From Ricordea florida (lineage: Eukaryota; Cnidaria; Anthozoa; Corallimorpharia; Ricordeidae): a stretch of DNA of 64,000 nt. The stretch is taken from positions 19,199,762 to 19,263,761 of the forward strand of contig OX453280.1 of assembly GCA_949710005.1 (NCBI GenBank), given 5' to 3'. The position numbers and the translations under genes were made by a program. Positions 33,008 to 44,082 of the stretch are shown one piece after another. Position 1 is the stretch's first letter. Each line of letters starts with the position of its first letter. The notes under the pieces were generated by a model. That model ran no database searches. It was not told the origin of the DNA and saw only the letters and a list, made by a program, of their open reading frames with translations.

Positions 33008-33500
33008 TAAAAACATTTATAATGTTGCCCTTCCTTTATTTTCTTCTTAAACATTTCAATACATGATTCCACATGTTTATTCTTATTACTATAGTATTTT
33101 TGTTTGCGTTTCTCCAGCATTTCTTGTTTTTTAGCTGCATCCATTGTTTTGTATTTTTCTGAATGTTTGTCTAATAAATCTTGTTTTTTAGCTGTATCCA
33201 TTGTGTTGTATTTGTCTGCATGTTTGTTTAATAAATCTTGTTTTTAGCTGTATCCATTGTTTTGTATTTTTCTGCATGTTTGACTAACAGCCTTTGCTTC
33301 TTAAATGCATCCATTGTTTTGTATTTTTGTGCTCGTTTCTTTTGCAGTTCTTTTTTATTTGTAGAATCTTTTGCTTGTTTTCTTTCCAAAAATATTCTCT
33401 TCCTTGATGGTTCCATGCCTTTATAATTCTGTTTCTGCTTTTCATTTTTCATTATCCTTTTTCGTTCATTCTTGTCAGCAGATTTGGTTGAACATGACAC
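33008..33500 (-). pseudogene. Basic tandem-repeat region of a PIF1/Helitron-type polyprotein, frameshifted
   Basis: Minus-strand frames carry about five repeats of 16-17 residues built on KYKTMDAAKKQ-LL-KHAE, rich in Lys, then ESCIEMFKKKIKEGQHYKC. That last motif resembles the CxxMFKKKIxEGPxYxCxxC stretch that opens the DUF6570-type region of PIF1/Helitron polyproteins (recall). One missing A in an A-run near 33240 breaks the frame. The protein is cut at 33008 where Helitron-like copy C begins. Confidence 0.5.
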
Positions 33501-33558
33501 AAACTGTATTTGGTAATGCTCTGCTGAATGATATGTTTTTTGAACATTTCTAATAGCC

Positions 33559-34089
33559 TTAACTAGACAAGCAATACCATTTGTTTTTAGTATATTGAAT
33601 GGGAGTCATTTGACTTTCATCATAGACCAAGAGGGAATATACATATTTTGATTTTTGTATGGATTTTGAAATACAACGAACACAAAAAGATGCGAACCAT
33701 ATCAAAAACTCTGTGCATTCACTATTATTCTTTACAATATTTTGGAGAACAGATTTGCTTTGCCCTGACTCAAACAATACTCCTTCAATGATATCACTTT
33801 TAAGGTCAAAAATTACTTCAACTCCACAAAAATCAACACTTTTAGGCAAATTTTTATTGGATGCTGAATTCATATCTAAAGATAAACTACCACATAATCT
33901 TTTGCCATTATCGACAATAGAAGATAATGTTTTTGAAGTCCAGTAAGCACAGGATTTTATTATAGAATAGCAAAGTGAATAAATAGCCACAGTAGTACTT
34001 AACTTAAACTTCATGGTTTCACAACCAGAAGTCTGAACAAGTATGTCATTTTCAGCTTCATTAATTATTAGTCCTTTCACCTCAAACAT
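33559..34089 (-). pseudogene. Protease-like N-terminal piece of the same polyprotein
   Basis: 176-codon frame with CYSIIKSCAYWTSKTLSSIV, DNGKRLCGSL and LPKSVDFCGVEV, a layout like the protease-like domain before the basic repeats in PIF1/Helitron-type proteins, and the same kind of domain as the frame at 7783-8526. It is separated by stops from the basic repeat region immediately downstream on the minus strand. Function not established. Confidence 0.4.
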
Positions 34090-34141
34090 AACGCTATGTG
34101 TATACTCTGAAAATAATGCACTAAGTCACTAAGAGACAATA

Positions 34142-34452
34142 CTTTAAGCAGCACACATGCACCTTGCGCATGGCTTCTTCTGATGCAGGGTATGTGGGTT
34201 ATACACGTGGTCACTTACACGAGCGCGTAGAAGGGCACACTACATGACACTAGAAAGTCATCTTCAATTTACAAACATTACAACCTCCAACACAATAGAG
34301 AAATGCCTGAACGCTTCATCGAGCAATTTCACATCATCGCGAAATGTAGCGGCAAATTTGATTGCCTCGTTAAAGAAATGCTGTACATTCGCATGCGTAA
34401 ACCAACACTGAACGTGCAAACGGATTCCATCCGCGCCAAGGTGTTTGTTTAG
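34142..34452 (+). pseudogene. Penelope-like element, GIY-YIG endonuclease C-terminal part
   Basis: The plus strand reads DAGYVGYTRGHLHERVEGH, then after a frame break IYKHYNLQHN, FHIIAKCSGKFDCLVKEML, YIRMRKPTLNVQTDSIRAKV and a stop at 34450-34452. This is the characteristic end of Penelope-like proteins, where GYVGYT stands for the GIY-YIG core. A short deletion or frameshift lies near 34245, so it is not functional. The reverse transcriptase part is absent. Confidence 0.8.
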
Positions 34453-34518
34453 GCCGTTTATTGTAATTTATGCTTATCTTGTACCTTTCCCGATTTGCAT
34501 GCTTCTTAACTAATCTCT

Positions 34519-34565
34519 TGATAATGGAGTCACGATGACCCCGAAAAGTCGAGAAGTAATAAATC
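34519..34565 (+). ncRNA. Degenerate hammerhead-like motif after the Penelope fragment
   Basis: GATGAC then CCCGAAAAGTCG follows the Penelope stop codon by about 80 bp. Penelope-like elements are known to carry minimal hammerhead ribozymes near their ends. The core is not intact here. Confidence 0.35.
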
Positions 34566-34936
34566 TTTCCTGGTTTTTTGTATGCCTTTGCTTCATCAAA
34601 TCCCTGCTGATCAAATCACAAAGATAGTAGTCATTTACCCAGCGGGATATGAAGACTGAGGTTTTAAGGATGTGGACATTGCCCTCTTTGTCGCGGAGAG
34701 TATTCAAGCAGACAATGAAATATTTAAAGAGAACTTCGGTCTAGCGGGCAAAAACAGGAAACCGTAACAGCGCTTACTTTGATCAAAGTAAATTGTCAGT
34801 TTCTTACCGACAATCGTACTGGAATGATCAGAGTTTCACCGCTTACCTGATGCCCGGATTTATATGCTATAGTCAAGGACATTTAAGAAAATTTAGAAGT
34901 AAGTGAACCGAAAGTTATTATTAAACTGTTAATTTA

Positions 34937-35080
34937 GGGCTCATCTTCGGTGTAAAAACCTTTTACATTCACGAACGACGTAAAACAAGGAAAACAAAAG
35001 AGAAAAAACAATAGATACTAGGAAAATAATGGTGAAGAAACAAAGAAAAACTTTACAGGTTTTTACACCGAGGTAAACCC
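34937..35080. mobile_element. 144-bp MITE, absent from unit A
   Basis: Inverted ends centred on TTCGGTGTAAAAACCT; TAATTTA flanks both sides (34930-34936, 35081-35087). Unit A at about 10193 shows the empty site. Related sequence occurs at 3036-3120, 25645-25690 and 53935-53970. Confidence 0.85.
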
Positions 35081-35224
35081 TAATTTAAGATCACACTTAT
35101 CGGTTACCTGATGGAGTTTAAGGCGGTTTATTCAGACTTGTTCTCAATTTTTAAGAACCACCTGGGTTCGCTTACGTCCATTATTGACTCTCACGGCCAG
35201 TTATTTCGCTTTTCTAGATTATGT

Positions 35225-35697
35225 ATTAGTTATGTACCCCCTTAAATATATACCAAGCTCTTATAGCTCCTTACTAAACATATGGTCTGACAGTATGGGG
35301 TCAAGCTTACAAATCCTACCTTGACAAGCTCCTAAGTTTGCAGAAAGGAGCTCTTCGCTTTTTCTACTTTTCTCATCATAATGAGCATGCAATTCCTTTT
35401 TTTGTTGACGCTCACATCTTACCGCTAAAATTTGTTTATTATGAATCTATAGCTAATTTGATGTTTGACGTTCGAAACAGAACAGCTCCATCCAATATTC
35501 GAGATCTATTTCAAGATATATCTGATGTTCATTCTTACAATACACGTTCTTCTGCCTCTAATAACTTCTATGCCAAACCTAGGCTATCCGTTCAAGCGAA
35601 TTCCTTCTCTCGAACTGGAGTAAAAGTGTGGAATGTAATACCTCAAGGCAAAAAAAAAATTCAAACAAATTTTATTCAACATATTAGACTCACATGA
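35225..35697 (+). pseudogene. Non-LTR retrotransposon (CR1/L2-like) C-terminal tail, unit B
   Basis: Near-identical to 10330-10804 in unit A, one codon shorter in the FYAKPRLSVQ segment. A relic carried along by the segmental duplication. Confidence 0.75.
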
Positions 35698-35894
35698 CAC
35701 TTCTATAGTCCTGGTAAGTGACTTCTCCTCATCTGTCTTGACTATTTTTATAAATTGTAGCTGTATCTTTGATATTTTAAATTTGTTGACCCCTTGTTGT
35801 TATTCAATACTGTGTTACGGGACAGATTTTAGAAGGACAAGGACGGCCACAACTTCGTTCCAAGGTAGTTTATTCGACGAGGACGTGTCAGTTT

Positions 35895-36032
35895 CTCAAA
35901 GCTCACAATTTCGAGTGTTCAGTGCTCACAATTTTCGAGTGTTCAGTGCTCACAATTTTCGAGTCCTCAGTGCTCACAATTTTCGAGTGTCCTCAATGCT
36001 CACAATTTTCGAGTCCACTCAATGCTTACAAG
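35895..36032. repeat. Minisatellite, unit about 24 bp, unit B
   Basis: Five to six copies of GCTCACAATTTTCGAGT plus a variable spacer (GTTCA, CCTCA, GTCCTCA). Confidence 0.8.
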
Positions 36033-36489
36033 CCCACTCTATTTATGCTACCAGCTAAAAGTTAATTGGGTTTTCTGAAGATAAATATCATTTTTATGCC
36101 AAAACTCGGTGTCGTCAACTGCGATGGGTCGAAAACTCAAAGCAATCATAAAGGTAAGTACAGTTGACTTGCTACAACTGTCTCCTTCCTTTCTACTTTA
36201 TTAGTTAATTTCCTGGTTTTTTTTTTTCTGGAATTCGGCTATTTGTCTTGTAAATATATTTGAAAATTAATAAAGTATTAGTGTGTATATGATTGTCTTT
36301 AGTAAGTAGAATGTTTGTATATATAACTTTAAATTCAGATCGAATAAATTGACGTTAGACAATTGCGAGTTATTCTTCGGTTTGATTTCTTCCTTTTCTT
36401 TCGGAACATTGCCGGATTCTTTTCAATGGCGTATCCTGTATGGCGATCAGAGACTACAGTTAGGTCAACAAACGTTTTATCCTTCCTTT

Positions 36490-37355
36490 TCACTTGGTCT
36501 TGATCAGTTCAAATAACGTAGGCCCATCCCCGGTGTCATAGACACGATTAAACTGGAATGAAACTCTTGTGCACAGCCGCTCAATCTGGTCTATCCACTC
36601 ACTCCTGGTTCTTAACGATCCCTCTTAGCATAGTGCCGTTAAATGAACGTCAAAGACGGAGTTCTGTAAACCAGTTTTACTGGTTCTGTGCGTAGTGTCG
36701 CCGCCTTCTGGGGTACACGGGTTTATAATAATCAACTTTCCATCTTTTTCAAGCACATCATTACAGTTTTTAATTGCCTTGACCATATCCTCTTCTGTGA
36801 ATATCTCTAATAGGTTTTTAAGAATTATTGCATCCACCTCCTGACAGGACGGAATGTCGGTAAGGATATTTCCACCAAGTATGGTCACTCTGTCTTCAGG
36901 GAGCCCCTCGTCGGCTAAGTGCTTCTTTGCACGGACCACAACATCAGGGAAGTCGAACAAAACACCATGCGTATTCTCGCATCCAGGGCTTTTCAGTATC
37001 AGCGACAAGAAACTCCCCTCTCCTCCCCCGATGTCCATGATTCGCTTGCAATCACCCCATGGGTACTTGGGTACTCTCTTTTCAACAGTTCCATCGCTCG
37101 ATTGGCCTTGAAACGCTTGTGGTTAAGTTCCTCGCCTATTCCCCAATGAGCCATTGCTCTCATAAGTTTATAAAGAATTCTGTCTGTTCGACAGCTGGTT
37201 CTTTGTGCGATCTCTTGGATATCTACCGGTTCAGAGGCGTTACTCAGCAACTCGGGAATTCCTAAGGCCACTATAGTACTCAAACAACGGCTTTTCCATA
37301 TTCCAGAGAACATGGAACATATAATCCACTCCTCCGTGAATGTGCTCTCAGCCAT
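36490..37355 (-). pseudogene. OMT-3, broken O-methyltransferase copy
   Basis: Closest to OMT-2. The first about 85 codons are intact up to MELLKRE; then about 380 bp are missing, joining that point to the SAM loop region (IMDIGGGEGSFL) out of frame. Later the Lys codon after ALC has become TAA (about 36628). The remaining parts are still nearly identical to OMT-2, so the damage is recent and probably followed the segmental duplication. No functional methyltransferase can be made. Confidence 0.9.
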
Positions 37356-37381
37356 CGAGGGCGTTTCTGTCGCAGAATGTG

Positions 37382-37455
37382 CTAGCCTCCCACACAAACG
37401 TTCTTAGGGGTTCGTCACGCGTTCCTACCCTTAAGAACGTTTGCGTGGGAAGCTA
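37382..37455. mobile_element. 74-bp foldback MITE in unit B
   Basis: Same element, same position and same AGAATGTG flanks (37374-37381, 37456-37463) as 12993-13066, with two substitutions in the arms. It was inherited with the duplicated segment. Confidence 0.9.
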
Positions 37456-38064
37456 AGAATGTGCAAGCTTACATAAGAATAGACCACTGCATACAAATAC
37501 CGTTCTGTCACGCACTCCGTAAGTTGTTGTCTGACACGCTTAATCCTTGGGAAACCAGGCGAACAGATATAGAGAGTGTTTATCAAGATGAATCGATGCG
37601 TTCAGTTGTTGTCGAGGTCCATTATTCAGTTTTTGCCGCCTGTGTTGTTTATCGAATTGACGTTCCGTTCTTGAACTCCATAAGGGTACATTTTGTTTAA
37701 AGAAAGGTTCGATTTTAATGTAAACAAGAATTTGCCACATTTCCAGTAATAAAAATTCCCTCGCGGTGTTTTGGAATCATCCAGAAAGTGCTATTTCGAA
37801 TTAAGCTTGTCTGCTATTCATGGCAAGTACAGTACAATAGTTTGACACTCCCCCCCCCCCCCCCATCTCAATGGGGCTTTTCAGTGACAATGCAAGAACG
37901 AAGACCACTACACCAGGATCTACGTCCCCTGGCAATATTAAGGAATGGATAGTATTTTCTTAATTATTATATCTACAGCCCTTTTATATGAGCAAACGCG
38001 CGCTCTGATTGGTTCCCTACTCATTATATCAGCTCACATACCATTAGTACGGAAAACGGCCATC

Positions 38065-38176
38065 ATGGAGGAAGGATTTCTTGATTTAGGCGGGGAGAAA
38101 TTCAAGTCGTGCTTGAAAAACAATTCACCAAAAAATACAATCGAAGCAAATAAATATGGCATTGACTGATTCGACG
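38065..38176 (+). pseudogene. First-exon-like fragment (MEEGFLDLGGEKF), unit B copy
   Basis: Frame MEEGFLDLGGEKFKSCLKNN then SPKNTIEANKYGID, an in-frame TGA, and FDG before a GGTAAG donor. N-termini of this kind (NN-SPKNT--A--YGI) occur in cnidarian proteins related to Crypton-type tyrosine recombinases (DUF3504-like); this is recall, not a search. The TGA makes it a relic unless splicing uses another donor. Confidence 0.4.
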
Positions 38177-38384
38177 GTAAGTGAGCAAATTACATAGCGA
38201 AATTGTTTATTACGAACGATAGTGAAACTCTTACAAGTAGCTGCCATTGTGAAAGATCTGTGGAGCACGTAAACTGAGTTTTTATTTATTTCTACCTAAT
38301 TTTCCACTTTTAATTCTCAAATTAATTTTCTTACTCGAACAAAATTGACAAGTACATTAAGGAGATGTTTAAGAACGAGCCGGC

Positions 38385-40280
38385 CGCAAGGCTGGACGTC
38401 CGGTTGGTCGGCGACCGGAAACAAGCTCCCCGTACATGATGTCCTTTGGTATGCGACCGTCATCGATCCTGTGTACATGCCCCAGCCATCGCAAGCGACG
38501 CTGGCAGAGCAGGAGATGCATACTGAAAGAACCACCTTTTTTTAGCACGGCGGTGTTGGTGACCCTGTCCTGCCACTTGATGTCGAAAATACGTCGCAGA
38601 CAGCGAATGTGGAAGCTTTCCAGGCGGTTCTCATGTCTGGCGTATGTTGTCCAAGATTCACTGCCATACAGCAGGCTGCTAAGCACGCATGCCTGGTAGA
38701 CTTTGAGTTTGGTATTCAAAGTCAGCTGGTTGTTTCCCCAAACTCTCTTGCTCAATTGTGCCATCATGGCGGCAGCTTTGGCGATGCGTTTGTTGATTTC
38801 CGCATCGAGTAACAGGTTGCTGGTGATGGTGGATAGGTGACAGCTGGTGATAGGTGAAGTGGTCGGTGACCTCGAGTACCACGTTGTCAATGCTAACTGC
38901 AGGTGGTGAGGGGACGTCCTGGCCCATGACGTTCGTTTTCTTGATACTGATAGTCAGTTCGAACTCCTTGCATGCATGAGAGAACCTGTCTATCAGCTGC
39001 TGAAGGGCTTCCTCGGTGTGCGAGTTTAGGGCCGCGTCGTCTGCAAATAGCATTTCTCTTATGAGGACTGTGCGGACCTTAGTCTTTGCTCTCAGCCGTG
39101 CCAAGTTGAACAGTTTCCCATCACTTCTGGTGTGCAGGTGGATTCCTTCTGTGGACTGTCCGAATGCAAAGTTCAGCAGTAAGGAGAAAAGATCCCGAAC
39201 AAGGTCGGTGCAAGGACACAGCCCTGTTTCACGCCGCTCTGCATTGGCGAAGGGTTCTGAGGTTTCATTGTCATAGCTTACAGTGCCCTTCATGTCATCG
39301 TGGAAGGAAGCAGTGATGCTGAGTAGTTGGGGTGGACAGCCTATTTTCTTCAACAGCTTGAACAGACCTTTTCTACTCACAAGATCAAACGCCTTCGTCA
39401 GGTCTATGAAGGCGATGTAGAGAGGCATCTGCTGTTCTCGGCATTTCTCTTGTAGTTGGCGTACCGAGAAAATCATGTCGACTGTCGACCTCTCAGACCT
39501 GAAACCACACTGTGACTCTAGGTAGACACGTTCGGCGAGAACCTGCAGACAGGCGAGGACCACACGTGCGAAGACTTTGCCAATGATACTCAGCAGAGAG
39601 ATACCCCTGTAGTTGTTACAGTCACTGCGATCATCCTTGTTTTTGTACAGGGTGACGATCTTGGCGTCACGCATGTCCTGGGGTACCTTACCATCTCTCC
39701 AGCAGAGACACAGAAGTGCGTGTAATGGTTCAAGCAGGGCTGGTTTTCCATACTTGATGATCTCGGGAGGTATGCCGTCTTCACCTGGTGCTTTACCACA
39801 GGCTAGGGCGTCGATTGCGTTGCTGAGCTCCTCCGTAGTAGGTTCAGAGTCCAGTTCCTCTAGAACAGGCAGCTCTTCGATTGCGTCCAATGCTTCCTGG
39901 GTGACAGAGTTTTCTCTGGAGTAGAGTTCCAGGTAGTGTTCTACCCATCTACTCATTTGCTTTTCCCTGTCTGTGATGATTTCCCCTGTCTTTGATTTCA
40001 AGGGCGCAGTCTTCTTCAGTGATTTTCCTGTTGCTTGTTTGATGCCCTCATACATACCTCTGATGTTGCCACTGTCTGACGCTTGCTGGATGTTGTCCGA
40101 CAGCTGAAGCAAGTAGACGTTTGCGCAGCGCCTTGCTGTTTGCTGTGCTTTGCTGCGTGCGGGTCTCAGTGCCCGGACGTTCTTCTGGCTTGGGTCATGC
40201 TTATAGTTGATGAGTGCGCTGCGTTTAGAATCAATGACTGGTTCCATCTCAGAGATACTGGCTTCAAACCAATCAGTGCT
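38385..40280 (-). pseudogene. LINE reverse transcriptase domain
   Basis: Same frame as the endonuclease and separated from it by one TGA at 40281-40283. RT motifs: NNYRGISLLSIIGKVFARV, GFRSERSTVDMIFSVRQL, YIAFIDLTKAFDLVSR, and EMLFADDAALNSH with the catalytic ADD. Two nearby compensating frameshifts scramble the segment that should read as the conserved G-C-V-L-A-P box (about 39180-39250). A further frameshift near 38840 moves the C-terminal part (SFHIRCLRRIFDIKWQDRV) to another frame (38385-38860). Inactive. Confidence 0.8.
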
Positions 40281-41243
40281 TCATCGCTCTTTCTTGCCAT
40301 AAATCAAGACTGCGGCACCGTAGATGGCGGTACGTAGAGAGGTCCAACTTTCCTCTACACTCCGTTCACCATGAGATGTGTTGAGAGTCTCGTCTAGGTG
40401 TCTATTGAACTCCCGGTTCTTTTCTGGGTAGGCGGTCTTACTGGTGTTGATTCTGGGCTGACCGATCCTCTTAGAATGATGAAACATCTTTGGTTTCAGT
40501 TTCAACTTGGTGGCGATCAGGGAGTGATCAGTGTTACAGTCGGCACTGTGGAAGGACCTGATGTTGCAAACGTTGTTCAGGGAGTCACGCTTGGTGATGA
40601 TCATGTCCAGCTGATGCCAGTGTTTTGACCTTGGATGTCTCCAGGAGACTTTGTGGCATGCCTTGTTCTGGAAATAGGTATTCGTCACGCACAGCTTACG
40701 ATAACAGCAGAGTTCAAGTAGCCTCTGACCGTTTTCATTCATCTTGCCTATGCCGTGGTGCCCTAGTACGTCTGGCCATGATTCATGGTCTGCACCAACT
40801 CGCGCGTTGAAGTCACCCAGAAGGTAGATGTGTTCCACTGCTGGGATTCTGCTGATTACCGTGTCTAATGATTCGTAGAACTGATCCTTCACCTCGGCCG
40901 TAGCTTCCAGTGTTGGGGTATAGACGCACACCAAAATCACAGGGCCCTGGATGGATGAGAGGCGCAGCGTAAGAATTCTCTCTGTGCCATCTGTTGGAGG
41001 CTCAATCATACGAAGCAGTGTGTGCCGTACTGCAAATCCAACTCCGTGTTCCCTCACATCCTCAGTGCCTTTTCCTTGCCAGAAGAAGGTATAATGTTCA
41101 ACCTTCGGGGACCTACTCTCTGGAAGTCTTGTTTCTTGCAGGGCTGCTATATCGACGTTCAGTCTATGCAGTTCACGATCAATCACTGCAGTCTTACGTG
41201 CATCGTCAATGAACTGGAGATCACCTGTCAGTCCTGAGCGCAT
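40281..41243 (-). pseudogene. LINE APE-type endonuclease domain
   Basis: Exonuclease-endonuclease-phosphatase fold: IAALQETRLPES (catalytic Glu), VCVYTPT, YLLGDFNARVGADHESW (Asp/Asn), HQLDMIITKR and DCNTDHSLI (final Asp-His). The frame extends upstream without a stop to about 41400 through RIASWNVRTM, the usual domain start with the metal-binding Asn, so the real N terminus is upstream of 41243. The domain itself is intact; the premature TGA separates it from the RT. Confidence 0.85.
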
Positions 41244-42229
41244 GGTTCTAACATTCCAGCTTGCTATTCGAAGAGCTGGAGTCTTCGCTTTCTTCTTTTG
41301 ATGCTTGCCTGGTACATAATTTTCGATCCACTTGTCGAGTATGATTACTCTAAGCTCCAGGTACCCTCTGAAGCAGGTAGACCGTGGCGGGTCAGCACCT
41401 TACTAGCCGGGGGCTGCCCGGCTTGACGCGGGCGGCAGCTGAGCAGTGGAATTACGAGGATCCCTCCCACCGTCGAAGACAACCCGTAGCGTCCGACTCT
41501 ACGCCAATCGAGCCGAAGACTTATGACTCGTAACTGCTGTCTTCCGTGTTGTGCTCTCACCGTTTAGCGAGACTGGAGTGGCCTCTCCAGGGCACAAAGG
41601 CCTGGGCAAAGTATATGGAGACCTAGTGTTGCCCAAGAACAGGGTCCCCCTCTCTTCCGCACCGACGAAGTCCAAGGGAATGCCGGGCATTACATTTGGA
41701 GCCGGGTTGGCTGCAGGAGTTGCCAGAAGGGCGACTGATAGTCGGTCCAACTGCCTTAGGGGCTTCACTCCGGATTTCTGTAGGGTTTACTCCTTAGCCT
41801 TTCTTTCTCTCCGAAAGTATCCACACGGCAGTGGAGCCATAGTCCAATGGCCGGGGCACGAGTGCTGGATGGTCGGGCGATGTTGGACCCAGGGTCTACA
41901 CGCTCCGGGAACTGTCCTGCGCTTCATAACACTTCTTGGGTGTTACAACAGTCTTTTCCTTGACCTAGATGGACTGCCTGTCAAGGCTTACGAACTCCAT
42001 CTGCCCGAATGAGACAGGTAGTACTGGGCTACATTTTACCAGTAGAGATGAGCACAATGGGATCACTGGACGAGCCAGCATGGGGCTTGCATTTGCCCGT
42101 CCCAGCATGATGCCCCCCGCTTACGTGAAATACCAGGCACTCATCCACCTGACACTACCGTTAGAAAAAGCATTTGCATATATCAAGTGGTCTTTGTTAT
42201 GACCAAGCGTGGAGAATAAAAAACGATTT

Positions 42230-42836
42230 GTTTTGGGCTAGTTGCCTAAAACACTGACACCGGATCCTTTTGAACCCACTTTCACTATTGATTTTCCCGT
42301 TCAATTCCTCATAAACCTTTTTCTGATCAGTCTTAAACGACCGATTTTGTCTGTATTGTGTAATTTGTTCTTTGCTCATATCGTTTGATCTTTGCACTCT
42401 TTGCCAACAACTTTGGTTTGAGTTCTTCAGTTACCAATGTTAGTACCTTTCTTTTAATGTTGTATTTATTTTCTAGTTCTTTAACCTTTCGTTTTGATTT
42501 GATTTCCCCTCGTTTTTCCCTCTTCAACATGTTCACTTCCCTGCTTGTTCTCTTAACATCTCCCTCGATTCTTATTTTCCACCATGGTTCCACTTTCTTA
42601 CCTCTCATCGGCGCTTTTAGGCCCAGCTGCCTCGCAGCTTTGATAAGGTTGTTTAATTCAGTTATGTCTTTTGTCACCACATGCTTAATTGCCTTGTTTA
42701 CTTTCCTAGTTTCTTCTTTTAATCTTTTCTTGTCAACTTTCTTAAATGAATAACCATTGCATCCTAGCAGTGGTGGGAGAACGACCGGTTCCCCGCTGCT
42801 GGTCCGAGGAGTACCTGCCGAGCGAGACACCTTCAT
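42230..42836 (-). pseudogene. Fragment of a second non-LTR ORF (upstream of RT)
   Basis: Frames read EPWWKIRIEGDVKRTSREVN, LKREKRGEIKSKRKVKELE, KYNIKRK, then after a one-base frameshift ITQYRQNRSFKTDQKKVYEE. Similar Lys/Arg-rich coiled stretches precede the reverse transcriptase in a common cnidarian LINE group (recall). The RT itself is not present. Confidence 0.5.
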
Positions 42837-42839
42837 TCA

Positions 42840-44038
42840 TGGCCAGAAATTGCGGACATTTGAGCCCGCACATCGATACGCGGCTTTCTCCACAATAACA
42901 GAAAAAAACTAGTATGGCGGCCCATGAAGCGTTCTATTTTGCGAGGTCGATTATGAACAACTGCATTGTCTTTTATCCGTGGTTGAATTTACAGCGATCA
43001 AAAGCCTTCAGGACGTCTAAAATTGTTTTCGATAATGAAATCCTTCACTCGATCGCATGAATGAAATTCCCGCCATCCCGCGCCGGAAGTAAAAATACCC
43101 TCTATTTAGAGCGCTGACCTACAACACTGTTTAGCGTCTGTGCCCAGTTCTCAACGGAGTTTTGAAGCCTGGTTTCATAGCTTTCCTTTGATACCAAACA
43201 TGGCGGTTAAACTGAGAGAATGTGGTGAAGAACGGAGGTTCTTTTTCGTGTAACATCGAGTAACCATTAGCGGACTTCACGGTTGAATGCCTCTACTTTT
43301 ATAGTTTTATATTCTTGGGTTTTCATCGCCGAAATGGACGCTGTTAATCGTGTCCAAACTACCTGAAAATCACTGTGTTTCTGTGACACGATGTTAACTT
43401 TGAGGAATGAACTTGGAAAAATCAATCAGGCGGATGGGAACGTGGCGAGCTGCGGTGAAAGATTGCTACTTTACGTATTTCCTACATGAAATAGAAGGGT
43501 TAAGAGAGCGAAAGTGAAGCTAAAATCATGCCTAAAAAGGACGCTGTTAATGGTCTGGTTTAGAAATGACTTTCATACAGTTGGATTACGGATACTTTCT
43601 CCTAATAGATTCAGACTTGGAAACCGTTTTAGGTACGCCAGGAGTTATTCTATCCTCAAATTTAATTTTTACTCCATACATTCCTTTGTAAATTTAATCG
43701 CCATGTTTTGCTTCAGTAATGTAGAAAGCCGCTGCCGTTACGCGGGCGTTGCGTCCGCGATTTCTGGCCATGGGTAGTTCCGGTCTCAGTCACGCCGTTT
43801 TCTGATAACTTATTCACTCTGATAGACATTTTCTGATAGACATTTTCACTCATAAGAGGGTAGTGCTTTATGGTGTCACTACCACCAGTTTTTTTCTTTG
43901 AGAAGCCATCTCTAGGAGGGCTGTCGACCAAGACTTAAGAGCCCCTCCTGCCCATGAGGCATGACTATACCCCGCCTGATGGCAACCTGATATGACTATA
44001 CCCCGCCGTATGCCAACCTTGTATTTCAAGGCCACGAG

Positions 44039-44040
<2 letters not shown>
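42840..44040. other. No gene seen
   Basis: Unique-looking sequence with stops in all frames beyond 90 codons. A repeated ACTATACCCCGCC motif (43963-44010) precedes an ATT microsatellite. Confidence 0.4.
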
Positions 44041-44081
<41 letters not shown>

Positions 44082-44082
44082 G
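44041..44082. repeat. (ATT)n microsatellite
   Basis: About 13-14 pure units; a second imperfect tract lies at 44254-44325. Confidence 0.95.

Larger units (their letters stand above)
34613..38384. repeat. Segmental duplication unit B (partner 9866-16003)
   Basis: Same order of LINE tail, minisatellite, OMT copy, MITE and FLDLGGEKF exon as unit A. It ends at GTTTAAGAACGAGCCGG, exactly where the minus-strand LINE begins. Confidence 0.85.
38385..42150 (-). mobile_element. APE-type LINE (craniofacial-development-protein-2-like), 3'-truncated
   Basis: Minus strand: GC-rich 5' leader (about 41400-42150), endonuclease, reverse transcriptase, and a C-terminal RRLRWLGHVHRIDD region that stops at the boundary with unit B. 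The normal 3' end, seen in the fragment at 45538-45842, is missing. LINEs normally lose 5' sequence, so this end is probably a rearrangement breakpoint. The 5' boundary is uncertain. Confidence 0.75.

Noticed and set aside
41499-42012. Overlapping frames in the LINE 5' leader
   Set aside because: GC-rich leader gives chance frames on both strands; no ORF1-type domain was seen.
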